35,313 nucleotides of DNA from a virus, in the IMG/VR virus record IMGVR_UViG_3300023178_002828, positions 1 to 35,313 of that record. The stretch is one strand, 5' to 3'. Below, piece after piece: positions 16,477 to 23,765 of this stretch. The notes beneath the pieces are model-generated. The model was not told where the DNA came from, did no database searches, and saw only the letters and a program-made list of their open reading frames with translations. How positions within the stretch are numbered: the first letter of the stretch is position 1; each line of letters begins with the position of its first letter. Both the position numbers and the translations under genes were made by a program.

Positions 16477-18201
16477 ATGGCAGATACTTCATTTTTTGGT
16501 AGATTAACTAAACTCTTTCGTACTCAAGCAGTTGTTACTGTTGATAAAGAAGGTAAGAGAAGAGTAGTTGATACTGATGAAAGACAACAAACGAATCTAT
16601 CATCTTTAAGAGATAGATACACTAAATTACAGAAATCTTTCTTCGAACAGGCTGGTGGTGCTCAATCAATGGCATACCAACAAGTTCGTAGAGAAGTTTT
16701 TCGTGATTATGATGCAATGGATAATGACCCAATATTAGCATCAGCACTCGATATATACGCAGATGAATCAACACTAAAAAATGAATTTGGTGATACTCTC
16801 TTGGTTCATTCAGATAATCAAAAAGTACAAGATTTATTAAACAACTTATTTTACGATATCCTTAACGTTGAATTCAACTTATGGCCATGGGTAAGAAATA
16901 TGTGTAAGTATGGAGATTTCTTCTTAGGTTTAGAAATCGCTGAAGGTAAAGGTATCGTAAATGTTACTCCTCACTCTGTTTACAATACAGAAAGATTAGA
17001 AAGAACAGACCCATCAAATCCAAATTCAGTAAAATTTAAAATTACTGAGGACCCGAATGGAAAAGAAGAATATGAAAACTTTGAAATCGCTCACTTTAGA
17101 TTGTTAGCGGATACTAACTGGTTGCCTTATGGTAAATCCATGATTGAGAATGGAAGAAGATTGTGGAAACAATTATCTCTGATGGAAGATGCTATGTTAA
17201 TTCATAGAATCATGAGAGCACCAGAAAAAAGAGTTTTCAAAATTGATATTGGTAATATCCCACCAACAGAAGTGGATAACTATATGCAGAGAATTATCAA
17301 CAAAATGAAGAAAGTTCCTTTCGTTGATAGAAATACTGGTGATTACAACTTAAAGTACAATATGCAAAACCTAACTGAAGATTTCTTCTTACCAGTTAGG
17401 GGTGGTGATAGTGGTACATCAATTGATAACCTTGCTGGTTTAGAGTACGCAACTATCGAAGATATTGATTACCTAAAAAATAAATTATTCGCGGCTCTTA
17501 AAATTCCAAAAGCTTATTTAGGATATGAAGAAAATGTAAATGGTAAAGCAACTCTTGCTGCAGAAGATGTGAGATTTGCAAGAACAATCGAAAGAATCCA
17601 AAGAACAGTAGTTTCAGAATTAACTAAGATTGCAATTGTTCATTTGTATTCACAGGGTGTTACTGATTCTGAAATGACTAACTTTGAATTAGGATTAGTT
17701 AATCCATCTACAATTTACGAACAAGAAAAAGTAAACCTTTGGTCAGAAAAAATTCGTTTGGCTCAAGATATTGCAGGATTAAATATGTTATCTAAAGATT
17801 GGGTTTATGAAAACATCTTTAAATTATCTGAAGGTGAACAAGATGAAGAAAGAGTTAAGATGTTAGATGATTTGAAAGATAGATTCAGATTCCGTTCTAT
17901 TGAAGATGAGGGTAATGACCCTGCAATGGAAGATGAGGAACCAGAAGATATTGAGGAATCTTTAGAAAATCTTAAAAACGAACTTAAGGATAAGGGTGGT
18001 AGACCAAGAGAAGGAAACACATATGGAAAAGATAAACATCCTTACGGTAGAGACCCACTTGGGGATAAAGAAAGAAAAAAAGAGCGTTCTCGTACTTCGG
18101 AAGATAGAGCTATAGAATATATTAGTGGTATTGCATCAAAACGAAAGTATTTACATGAAATAAAAGGTATGTTAGATGAAGATAACATACTCGAAGAGTA
18201 A
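16477..18201 (+). CDS. Portal vertex protein (gp20-like)
   Basis: The 574-residue protein matches T4-type portals. It has YDAMDNDPILASALDIYADE near residues 85-105, WPWVRNMCKYGDFFLGLEI near 135-155, the RRLWKQLSLMEDAMLIHRI helix, APEKRVFKIDIGNIPP, and the FALKIPKAYLGYEE-type crown/stem segment. The dodecameric portal sits at one capsid vertex and is the channel for packaging with gp17. The last 80 residues are an Asp/Glu-rich then Lys/Arg-rich tail, longer and more charged than I expect for the family, ending in HEIKGMLDEDNILEE. It follows the terminase unit and precedes the core proteins, as in T4, except that sheath and tube genes are missing between them. Confidence 0.93.
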   Translation: MADTSFFGRLTKLFRTQAVVTVDKEGKRRVVDTDERQQTNLSSLRDRYTKLQKSFFEQAGGAQSMAYQQVRREVFRDYDAMDNDPILASALDIYADESTLKNEFGDTLLVHSDNQKVQDLLNNLFYDILNVEFNLWPWVRNMCKYGDFFLGLEIAEGKGIVNVTPHSVYNTERLERTDPSNPNSVKFKITEDPNGKEEYENFEIAHFRLLADTNWLPYGKSMIENGRRLWKQLSLMEDAMLIHRIMRAPEKRVFKIDIGNIPPTEVDNYMQRIINKMKKVPFVDRNTGDYNLKYNMQNLTEDFFLPVRGGDSGTSIDNLAGLEYATIEDIDYLKNKLFAALKIPKAYLGYEENVNGKATLAAEDVRFARTIERIQRTVVSELTKIAIVHLYSQGVTDSEMTNFELGLVNPSTIYEQEKVNLWSEKIRLAQDIAGLNMLSKDWVYENIFKLSEGEQDEERVKMLDDLKDRFRFRSIEDEGNDPAMEDEEPEDIEESLENLKNELKDKGGRPREGNTYGKDKHPYGRDPLGDKERKKERSRTSEDRAIEYISGIASKRKYLHEIKGMLDEDNILEE

Positions 18202-18225
18202 AAATTTCCTTTAACTTAATAAATT

Positions 18226-18237
18226 TATATTTATATA
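18226..18237 (+). promoter_or_regulatory. Late-promoter-like element TATATTTATATA
   Basis: An exact copy of the recurrent 12-mer in the 74-base gap after the portal gene, ending 38 bases before the ATG at 18276. It probably drives the prohead-core, protease and cargo genes to 26801, which otherwise have gaps of 10 bases or fewer. Confidence 0.55.
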
Positions 18238-18275
18238 TGGGAATTTTTACTATATCATAATAGGAAATTATAAAG

Positions 18276-19148
18276 ATGAGAAAAATAAAGCATTCAAAAT
18301 TTAAAAACACAGGATTTCTTTTCGAGCTATTAACTCGACAAGTTACCCTTGAAATTATCAATGGTAATGAGGAAAGGGCCAAAGGAATTATCAGAGAATT
18401 CTATGGTAAAGGTACTGAATTATCTAAAGAACTTAGATTATTTAACCTTTTAATAAACGAAAAATATAATACAGATTCAAAGGCTGAAAAGTTTATTGAT
18501 GTTGTATTGGAGGCACATACTAAATTAGATTATAAAAAACTTCAACGAGAAAAGTATAATCTTGTAAAAGCTATCAAGGAAAACTTTGAAATTAATAATT
18601 TCTTATCTTCCCCGGTAACAAACTATAAAATTTTAGCTTCAATTCACAAACTATTTGAAGGTAAAAAGAATGATATCCTTGATATTAAAGATGTATTCGA
18701 TTCAAAACTTACTCTTGTAGAACATATCTCATCTAATTCCCCAGCTACATTAAAAGAAAAAGAAGATAAGTTAGTAGAAGAATACAGAAAACAAGAAAAA
18801 GATTTAAGATTATTGACGTACAAGATTCTTGTTGAAACATTTAACAAAAAATATACAAACTTAAATGAATCTCAAAAAGGTTTATTGAGAGAGTATATTA
18901 ATAATGTTAATAACACTTCAAAGTTCAACGAGTATTTTGAAAAAGAATTAATCAAAACTATCACTTCTTTACACGAAATGTATAAAGGAATGAAAGATAA
19001 GATTACAAAAATCAAGTTGAGAGAAACAATTAATGTTTTGAAAAAACAAAAAATTGGTAAAAAGATTACCGATGAGCAAGTTTCAGCTTTGATGATGTCT
19101 TATGAATTGATTAAGGAGATAAAAAATGTCAATGGAAAAAACTCTTAA
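18276..19148 (+). CDS. Helical prohead-core-like protein next to portal
   Basis: The 290-residue protein is almost entirely charged and helical in character. It opens with KHSKFKNTGFLFELLTRQVT. A K(Y/F)(R/K)NTG.LFELL.RQ.T start is one I associate with conserved proteins located just after the portal in marine T4-like phages. T4 carries the core proteins gp67 and gp68 at this spot, so a prohead-core or capsid-assembly role is likely by position, but sequence identity to gp67/68 is not evident. No (I/V)NE/G-type repeat is present, although LNES at about 196-199 would fit a weak cut site. Its last 23 bases overlap the next gene. Confidence 0.5.
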   Translation: MRKIKHSKFKNTGFLFELLTRQVTLEIINGNEERAKGIIREFYGKGTELSKELRLFNLLINEKYNTDSKAEKFIDVVLEAHTKLDYKKLQREKYNLVKAIKENFEINNFLSSPVTNYKILASIHKLFEGKKNDILDIKDVFDSKLTLVEHISSNSPATLKEKEDKLVEEYRKQEKDLRLLTYKILVETFNKKYTNLNESQKGLLREYINNVNNTSKFNEYFEKELIKTITSLHEMYKGMKDKITKIKLRETINVLKKQKIGKKITDEQVSALMMSYELIKEIKNVNGKNS

Positions 19149-19914
19149 AGAAATCTTAGATGAAATTCTTGATGAAGTAGAACAAGAATTAGAAGAGGCT
19201 ACCACAACAGGTAATGTTGCTGGGTATAATACTCCTTTTGCTTTTGGTAATAATCGTAAAAAAGATAAGAAGAAAGAAAAAGAAACTGCTACTCAAGCAG
19301 GATATACTCTTGCAGAAGGATTGATATCTCCAAAATCAGGACATAAATACTTTCAACTTACTAAAGATGCACCTGTACAATATATTGCAGGACATTCTGG
19401 TTTAGGACTTACAACTCCTGGAGTTTTATTGAAAAACATACCTGGATTTATTGATGGTAAAAAGGGTGCGTATTTAATTGATTATCATGGAGCACTTTTT
19501 TATGTAGATTTAAAAAAGAAAGTTGCTGTTCGATTAGGATATGATTTAAGTAAACAACCTAAGTTAAGGTATAAAACTAATTTTATAGAAGTTCCTCAGG
19601 CACCAGAATTTTCAGATTGGAAAAAATATTTAAAAGAATCAGTAAACGAAGCTAAAATAAAAAGACCAGTAAATCGTTGGTTAGAATTAAAAAACGATGA
19701 AACCATGCATCCTCATAAGAAGATGGCAATGGGTTTAAAAGAATTAAAGTATCAATTAAAAGAAGTAGAAAAGTTTTTCAATTGGTATAATAAAATTAAA
19801 ACGATGAACGAGTTAGATTCTCAGAACTATTGGAAAAGAACAAATAATCATATTTATACTATAAAAGAGAAACTAATCAAAATCGCTAAAACGATACAGG
19901 AGATTGAGAAATGA
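19126..19914 (+). CDS. Cargo-like capsid-internal protein with two predicted protease sites
   Basis: The 262-residue protein starts at an ATG with AAGGAG 7 bases upstream. The acidic, amphipathic leader (MEKTLKEILDEILDEVEQ) ends at ELEEA, an L-x-E/A cut site, and is followed by TTTGNVAGYNTPFAFG, a phrase I recognise from other T4-like phage virion proteins. A beta-rich middle domain (about 65-170) follows. Then KESVNE/A, encoded by the 16-bp repeat at 19636-19651, leads into a C-terminal helical domain rich in Lys/Trp/Asn. I infer that the leader is a capsid-targeting peptide and that the protease releases two domains. The stop overlaps the next ATG (ATGA). Confidence 0.55.
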   Translation: MSMEKTLKEILDEILDEVEQELEEATTTGNVAGYNTPFAFGNNRKKDKKKEKETATQAGYTLAEGLISPKSGHKYFQLTKDAPVQYIAGHSGLGLTTPGVLLKNIPGFIDGKKGAYLIDYHGALFYVDLKKKVAVRLGYDLSKQPKLRYKTNFIEVPQAPEFSDWKKYLKESVNEAKIKRPVNRWLELKNDETMHPHKKMAMGLKELKYQLKEVEKFFNWYNKIKTMNELDSQNYWKRTNNHIYTIKEKLIKIAKTIQEIEK

Positions 19915-20645
19915 AAATTACTAAAGAACAACTTAAAAATATTGTAAGAGAAACTTTACAAGAAGAATCAGAGTATCAAACTTTCTTTAAAAAGGCATTA
20001 GAAAAGGCTGGAAAATCTATTCCTTCTATGTCTGATGAAGAAAAGAAGGCATTCTTTAACAAGATTGAAAAAACTTGGCAAGGTAGAGGACAGAAATCTG
20101 AAGGTAATGCATTTGGAGCTGCTGTAGCAAAAGCGAAAAAAGATGGTGATGATTCTTTTGAAGTAGATGGTAAAGAATATAAAACAGAAAGATTTGGTAG
20201 AGGACATGAAGGACCAACATTTGGTTCTGAAGAAGAATCAGTAAACGAAGCAAGAACTGTATCTAAACCAATCAAAGTAGATAATGATACTATGGTTCAA
20301 ATTGTTGGAGATAATAAGGGATTCAGAGAACTAACTGCAGCCTTAAATCCTAAAACAGGTAAACCAATCCAAAAGTTTGGTTTTGATAGAGGTAATGAAA
20401 CTGCTAAAAGTAAAGAAGAACTTATTAAAAAATTACAAAAAAAATACGGTAAATCAATCAAGTTTGAATCAGTAAACGAAGAATCAATAAACGAAGGGCC
20501 TTCTACTGAAGAAAAAAGAATAGCATTGTTGGCTGTAAGAAAACAAGCTAAATACAGAAATGTAGATTTAGCAACAGCAATACAAGACCAAATTAGAGCA
20601 CTCGAAGATTTAATGAGAGATGCAAAAAAAGGTAAATTAAAATAA
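19911..20645 (+). CDS. Cargo-like capsid-internal protein with three repeat-encoded protease sites
   Basis: The 244-residue protein has a helical leader (MKITKEQLKNIVRETLQEES), then an FFKKALEKAGK...EEKKAFFNKIEKTW module. This resembles a YxxFFxxALkKfg..s...eekkkFFd.vd..W element seen in T4-like phage structural proteins. ESVNE/A at 107-112 (DNA repeat 20235-20250) starts a second module. ESVNE and ESINE/G in tandem (repeats 20466-20481 and 20481-20496) then release a short C-terminal helical module (about 60 residues). The sites match the T4 gp21 rule of a hydrophobic residue two before Glu. Function of the modules is unknown. It is followed after one base by a tiny gene. Confidence 0.55.
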   Translation: MKITKEQLKNIVRETLQEESEYQTFFKKALEKAGKSIPSMSDEEKKAFFNKIEKTWQGRGQKSEGNAFGAAVAKAKKDGDDSFEVDGKEYKTERFGRGHEGPTFGSEEESVNEARTVSKPIKVDNDTMVQIVGDNKGFRELTAALNPKTGKPIQKFGFDRGNETAKSKEELIKKLQKKYGKSIKFESVNEESINEGPSTEEKRIALLAVRKQAKYRNVDLATAIQDQIRALEDLMRDAKKGKLK

Positions 20646-20646
20646 A

Positions 20647-20823
20647 ATGACTAAGAAAGAGTTGTATGATATTATCAATGAGGAAATCGTTAATTTTAAA
20701 AAAGGAACAATCAACGAAGAACTCAATGAATCTGATAAGGATTTAATCCGAAAAATTATCAGACAAGAGGTATCAGCAATCTTTTTTGATTTGTTTAAGA
20801 AAAGAAAAACTTGGGGAGCGTAA
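20647..20823 (+). CDS. Small protein directly before the prohead protease (58 aa)
   Basis: The ATG at 20647 lies one base after the upstream stop. The frame ends at TAA 20821-20823, which shares its last base with the protease ATG (TAATG). The 58-residue product has a helical leader (MTKKELYDIINEE), two possible protease sites (TINE, then LNE/S), and a C-terminal half with IRKIIRQEVSAIFFDLFKKR ending TWGA. Its size and position match T4's small prohead-core genes before gp21, and the sites fit a core protein that is degraded or trimmed. No homology to gp67 or gp68 can be claimed by eye. Confidence 0.6.
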   Translation: MTKKELYDIINEEIVNFKKGTINEELNESDKDLIRKIIRQEVSAIFFDLFKKRKTWGA

Positions 20824-21416
20824 TGAGTAAACTATTAATAGAAACCAGATTATTCGAAGGTAGAGTAAACGAAGATGATAGTGGAAGAACTATCGTTAAG
20901 GGTATTTTACAAAGAGCTGGTGCGGAAAATCAAAACGGAAGAATCTACCCAAAAGAGATTCTGATGAGAGAAGCAAAAAAATACGAAACACTTATTAAAG
21001 AAAGAAGAGCATTGGGTGAATTAGACCATCCTGATTCTTCTGTAATCAACCTAAAGAATGTATCTCACAATGTAAGAGAGATTCATTGGGATGGTGAAGA
21101 TTTAGTTGGTACAGTAGAGATATTACCTACACCAAGTGGAAACATCTTAAAAGAATTATTAAAAGCAGGAATCCTTCTTGGTATATCATCTCGTGGTATG
21201 GGTTCGGTAGAACCTTTATCGGGTGGTAAAGTACAAGTAGGAGAAGATTTTGAATTGATTGGTTGGGATTTTGTATCCAATCCATCTACACATGGTGCAT
21301 TTATGGTGCCAATGAATGAATCTGTGAATAAACAACTTCAAAAACAAACAGTAGTTTGTAACGAATGGTGTAAGGCACAAGATATGATGAGAGAAATTAT
21401 AACAGAATTAAGTTAA
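20823..21416 (+). CDS. Prohead maturation protease (gp21-like serine protease)
   Basis: The ATG at 20823 (197 residues) is preferred over the upstream TTG 20811 because it overlaps the previous stop in a TAATG junction, and MSKLLIETRLFEG is a natural start. The herpesvirus-assemblin-like S77/U35 fold is shown by ALGELDHP at 63-70 (catalytic His69), GISSRGMGSV at 120-129 (catalytic Ser in the SSRG motif, 122 or 123), and DFVSNPSTHGA. It is expected to assemble inside the prohead, cut scaffold, core proteins and capsid subunits after Glu, and then self-destruct. An RVNE/D site at about residue 16 and a NESVNK piece near the C terminus may be self-processing sites. This is the enzyme predicted to act on all the cargo-protein sites in this window. 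Confidence 0.92.
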   Translation: MSKLLIETRLFEGRVNEDDSGRTIVKGILQRAGAENQNGRIYPKEILMREAKKYETLIKERRALGELDHPDSSVINLKNVSHNVREIHWDGEDLVGTVEILPTPSGNILKELLKAGILLGISSRGMGSVEPLSGGKVQVGEDFELIGWDFVSNPSTHGAFMVPMNESVNKQLQKQTVVCNEWCKAQDMMREIITELS

Positions 21417-21420
21417 AATT

Positions 21421-21603
21421 ATGGCATTTAATGTACAGGACTTTATGTCCAAAAATAAATTTAAGTTGGGTAAAGTTACCAGAGAAGTAGGAGAAACTCC
21501 ATTCAAAGGTGGACACAACGATATAAGAAAAACTAATTATGAAGTTAAGTTAACCGAAGATGGTAAACTTGATTTATATACACATAAAACGGAGACAAAG
21601 TAA
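21421..21603 (+). CDS. Small basic protein (60 aa), unidentified
   Basis: The 60-residue product starts 4 bases after the protease stop. It is polar and basic, with GKVTREVGETPFKGGHNDIR and a short beta-like end (YEVKLTEDGKLDLYTHK). No leader of the LxxLLxE type and no (I/V)NE site are present, unlike its neighbours. It lies within the core/cargo operon, so a virion or assembly role is likely by position only. Confidence 0.45.
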   Translation: MAFNVQDFMSKNKFKLGKVTREVGETPFKGGHNDIRKTNYEVKLTEDGKLDLYTHKTETK

Positions 21604-21604
21604 G

Positions 21605-23032
21605 ATGATTAAATTAGGTGGTCTTGTTGATTTAAAACCGATTACTGAAGCAGATGTATTCACTGCTACAAGTAAAGAAACTGGTACAACTTCTGTATTC
21701 AAATCTAAAGCTGCGAGAGATGCTGCAATAAAAGCAGGAACTCATGAAAAAAGAAAAGATGATAAAGATGGTGGAGTCAAAGACCCATCTAAAAAAGATA
21801 CACCTAAAGTAAACATCTTCAACAAAGATAAAGAAGAACCTAAATCTGAACCAAATTCAGAACCTTCTAAATCATATCTACCATACTCTGATGATGCATA
21901 CAATGAGATAGAAGAAATAAGTTCAGCTGATGCACTATTAGATTATGCAGAATCAAAAGAAGGTTTATCGGATGAACAAAGAAAAAAATTAAAAGATTTA
22001 GCCGCAGATTGGGAAGATGCAGAAGGTGAAATGATGATGGGTGGAGATGATGATGAATATGAAGAAGCAACATCAGAAATTACAGCTAAAGCTATGGAAG
22101 TAGTACTTGGTCCGTATGATACTTGGCCAGAACCAAAACAAGATGAACCAAAATCAGAACCATCTCAACCAAAATTAGAATCAGACCCTCAAGCTGAAAA
22201 AGTTGCTGATAAGATTTCCAAAAAATATGGCATCACTCCTCAAAAAATGGGTGAAGAAGATTATAAGGTTGCAATGGGTAGAGCTGTTTATTCGGCATTA
22301 ACTAATTCTAACTTCCATACTGAAGCAAGAGAGTTAATTGCAGTTTTAGAAGATAAACCAGAACTTGCAAAAAGACCAGAGTATCCTTCAATATCAGACC
22401 CAGATTTCGACAAGAAAATGGGTGATATTAGAAAAAAATATGCTTCTACATATAGTGAAAGAGATGATTATTCATCGGCATTGGGTAGAGAAACTTCAGA
22501 TGCAGCTGAATGGGATGGAGTTAAATCAGTAGGAACTCTAACTAAACAACTACGAGATAATGGTATGAGTGATTTTGCTGATAAAATCGAATCTATCTTT
22601 GATAAGAAAGAATATATGAAGAAAGAAGGTAGAATTAGTATTTCAAATCTTGTTAAAGAAAATATAATCAACGAAGGAACTCGTTCACAAGTTGGTATCA
22701 TTGATAGAAGTGGTAAGATTGCATCAGCATATGTTCACTACGATGGTTATCCATCAAATATGAAACCAGGCCTTAAAAAACACATGAAGAATGAAAAAGA
22801 TGTTCTTAAGTTAATTAAGAGTGGTGGTGCAAGAGGAATCTATAATGATAAAGATATTGAATATTACAAAAGTGGAAAACCAACTAAAGGTAATCTAAAA
22901 GATTTTGGTAAATATGTAGATGCTGCTGATAGAAACGGTATGGCAGAATATGTATATTTATACAATATGAAAGATAAGAAGTGGTACTTCGCTGATGTTT
23001 ATGGTGATAAAAAATTAAAAAAATTATTTTAA
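21605..23032 (+). CDS. Modular cargo-like capsid-internal protein with FKSK module and C-terminal released domain
   Basis: The ATG at 21605 (475 residues) has GGAG at 21591-21594 with a 10-base spacer, so it is chosen over an ATG at 21560 inside the previous gene. Parts in order: a leader ending PITE/A (an I-x-E/A cut site); an FTATSK...TSVFKSKAARDAAIKAGTHE module (about 17-48) shared with 25048-26433; an acidic, Glu-Pro/Ser-rich linker; a helical middle domain; then VKENIINE/G (near 22660-22678) and a C-terminal domain with AYVHYDGYPSNMKPGLKKH and EYVYLYN, which looks like an independent small fold. I infer capsid-internal processing at both sites. Function is unknown. Confidence 0.55.
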   Translation: MIKLGGLVDLKPITEADVFTATSKETGTTSVFKSKAARDAAIKAGTHEKRKDDKDGGVKDPSKKDTPKVNIFNKDKEEPKSEPNSEPSKSYLPYSDDAYNEIEEISSADALLDYAESKEGLSDEQRKKLKDLAADWEDAEGEMMMGGDDDEYEEATSEITAKAMEVVLGPYDTWPEPKQDEPKSEPSQPKLESDPQAEKVADKISKKYGITPQKMGEEDYKVAMGRAVYSALTNSNFHTEARELIAVLEDKPELAKRPEYPSISDPDFDKKMGDIRKKYASTYSERDDYSSALGRETSDAAEWDGVKSVGTLTKQLRDNGMSDFADKIESIFDKKEYMKKEGRISISNLVKENIINEGTRSQVGIIDRSGKIASAYVHYDGYPSNMKPGLKKHMKNEKDVLKLIKSGGARGIYNDKDIEYYKSGKPTKGNLKDFGKYVDAADRNGMAEYVYLYNMKDKKWYFADVYGDKKLKKLF

Positions 23033-23042
23033 GGAGAGAACA

Positions 23043-23756
23043 ATGAAACTAACCCAACTAATGAAAGAAAATGAAGAAAGACCTCTATCAACAGAGGTTA
23101 AAAAACATTTTCTTGAAATTGTTTCTACTTACAACAAGTATCAAGAATCAATGGATAGGAAATCAGATATTACTCAAGTAGCAGAAACACTTGGTGGAAT
23201 TACTGAGGCTGCTAGAACACTTGCTATTAGAGAAGCAGGAGATTGGTTCGATAAACATACTGTTAAGAGAAACATGAGTGAATTGGATAAGTTGGGTAAA
23301 CAATTCGATAAAGTTGCTCTTGAAGCTCGTGCACTTGACCAAAGAATGGCAGGATTATACGAAGATATGGGACACATCCTTTCAAGATACTATAAGTTCG
23401 GAGAGATTACAGAGGACCAAATGAAACAAAGATTGGGTATCAAAGAATCTACTGAAGATTGTGGATGTGATTCAATTAATGAAACACCAGTAATGGTTTC
23501 CAAAAGAAATTCTAATGGAACTATTACTACTACTCTTAAAGAAGTAACTGATTTAAACGAAGAAGAAATGAAACTCTATGAGTTTGGTCAGAAAGTAGAA
23601 AAATTAATGGAAAAAAGTTGTCCTACTGATAAAGGTAAATGGGCAGCATCCAAAGCAGCAGCTAAATCTAAATTTGATGTTTATCCATCTGCATACGCAA
23701 ATGGTTGGGCAGCAAAAAATTACAAATCAAAAGGTGGTGGTTGGAGAGACTGTTAA
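23043..23756 (+). CDS. Cargo-like virion protein with YPSAYAN C-terminal motif
   Basis: The 237-residue protein follows a strong RBS (AAGGAG). The leader MKLTQLMKENEE matches the cargo group. A helical domain (about 18-125) includes REAGDWFDKHTVKRNM and RMAGLYEDMGHILSRY, phrases I associate with proteins of marine T4-like phages. A Cys pair (CGC) and SINE/T at about 145-148 follow. The C-terminal module, KGKWAASKAAAKSKFDVYP then SAYANGWAAKNYK, is a small Lys/Ala-rich domain widespread in phages. Domain shuffling between such pieces is typical. Role unknown; DNA or capsid-interior binding fits the basic composition. Confidence 0.55.
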   Translation: MKLTQLMKENEERPLSTEVKKHFLEIVSTYNKYQESMDRKSDITQVAETLGGITEAARTLAIREAGDWFDKHTVKRNMSELDKLGKQFDKVALEARALDQRMAGLYEDMGHILSRYYKFGEITEDQMKQRLGIKESTEDCGCDSINETPVMVSKRNSNGTITTTLKEVTDLNEEEMKLYEFGQKVEKLMEKSCPTDKGKWAASKAAAKSKFDVYPSAYANGWAAKNYKSKGGGWRDC

Positions 23757-23765
23757 GGAGTAGAT

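Noticed and set aside
20811-20822. TTG start for the protease gene
   Set aside because: It would overlap the 58-aa gene by 13 bases; ATG 20823 gives the usual TAATG junction and a natural N terminus.
22953-22964. TATATTTATACA inside the gene at 21605
   Set aside because: It encodes part of EYVYLYN and is about 80 bases before the next ATG inside coding sequence; probably codon-driven, though a weak internal promoter cannot be excluded.
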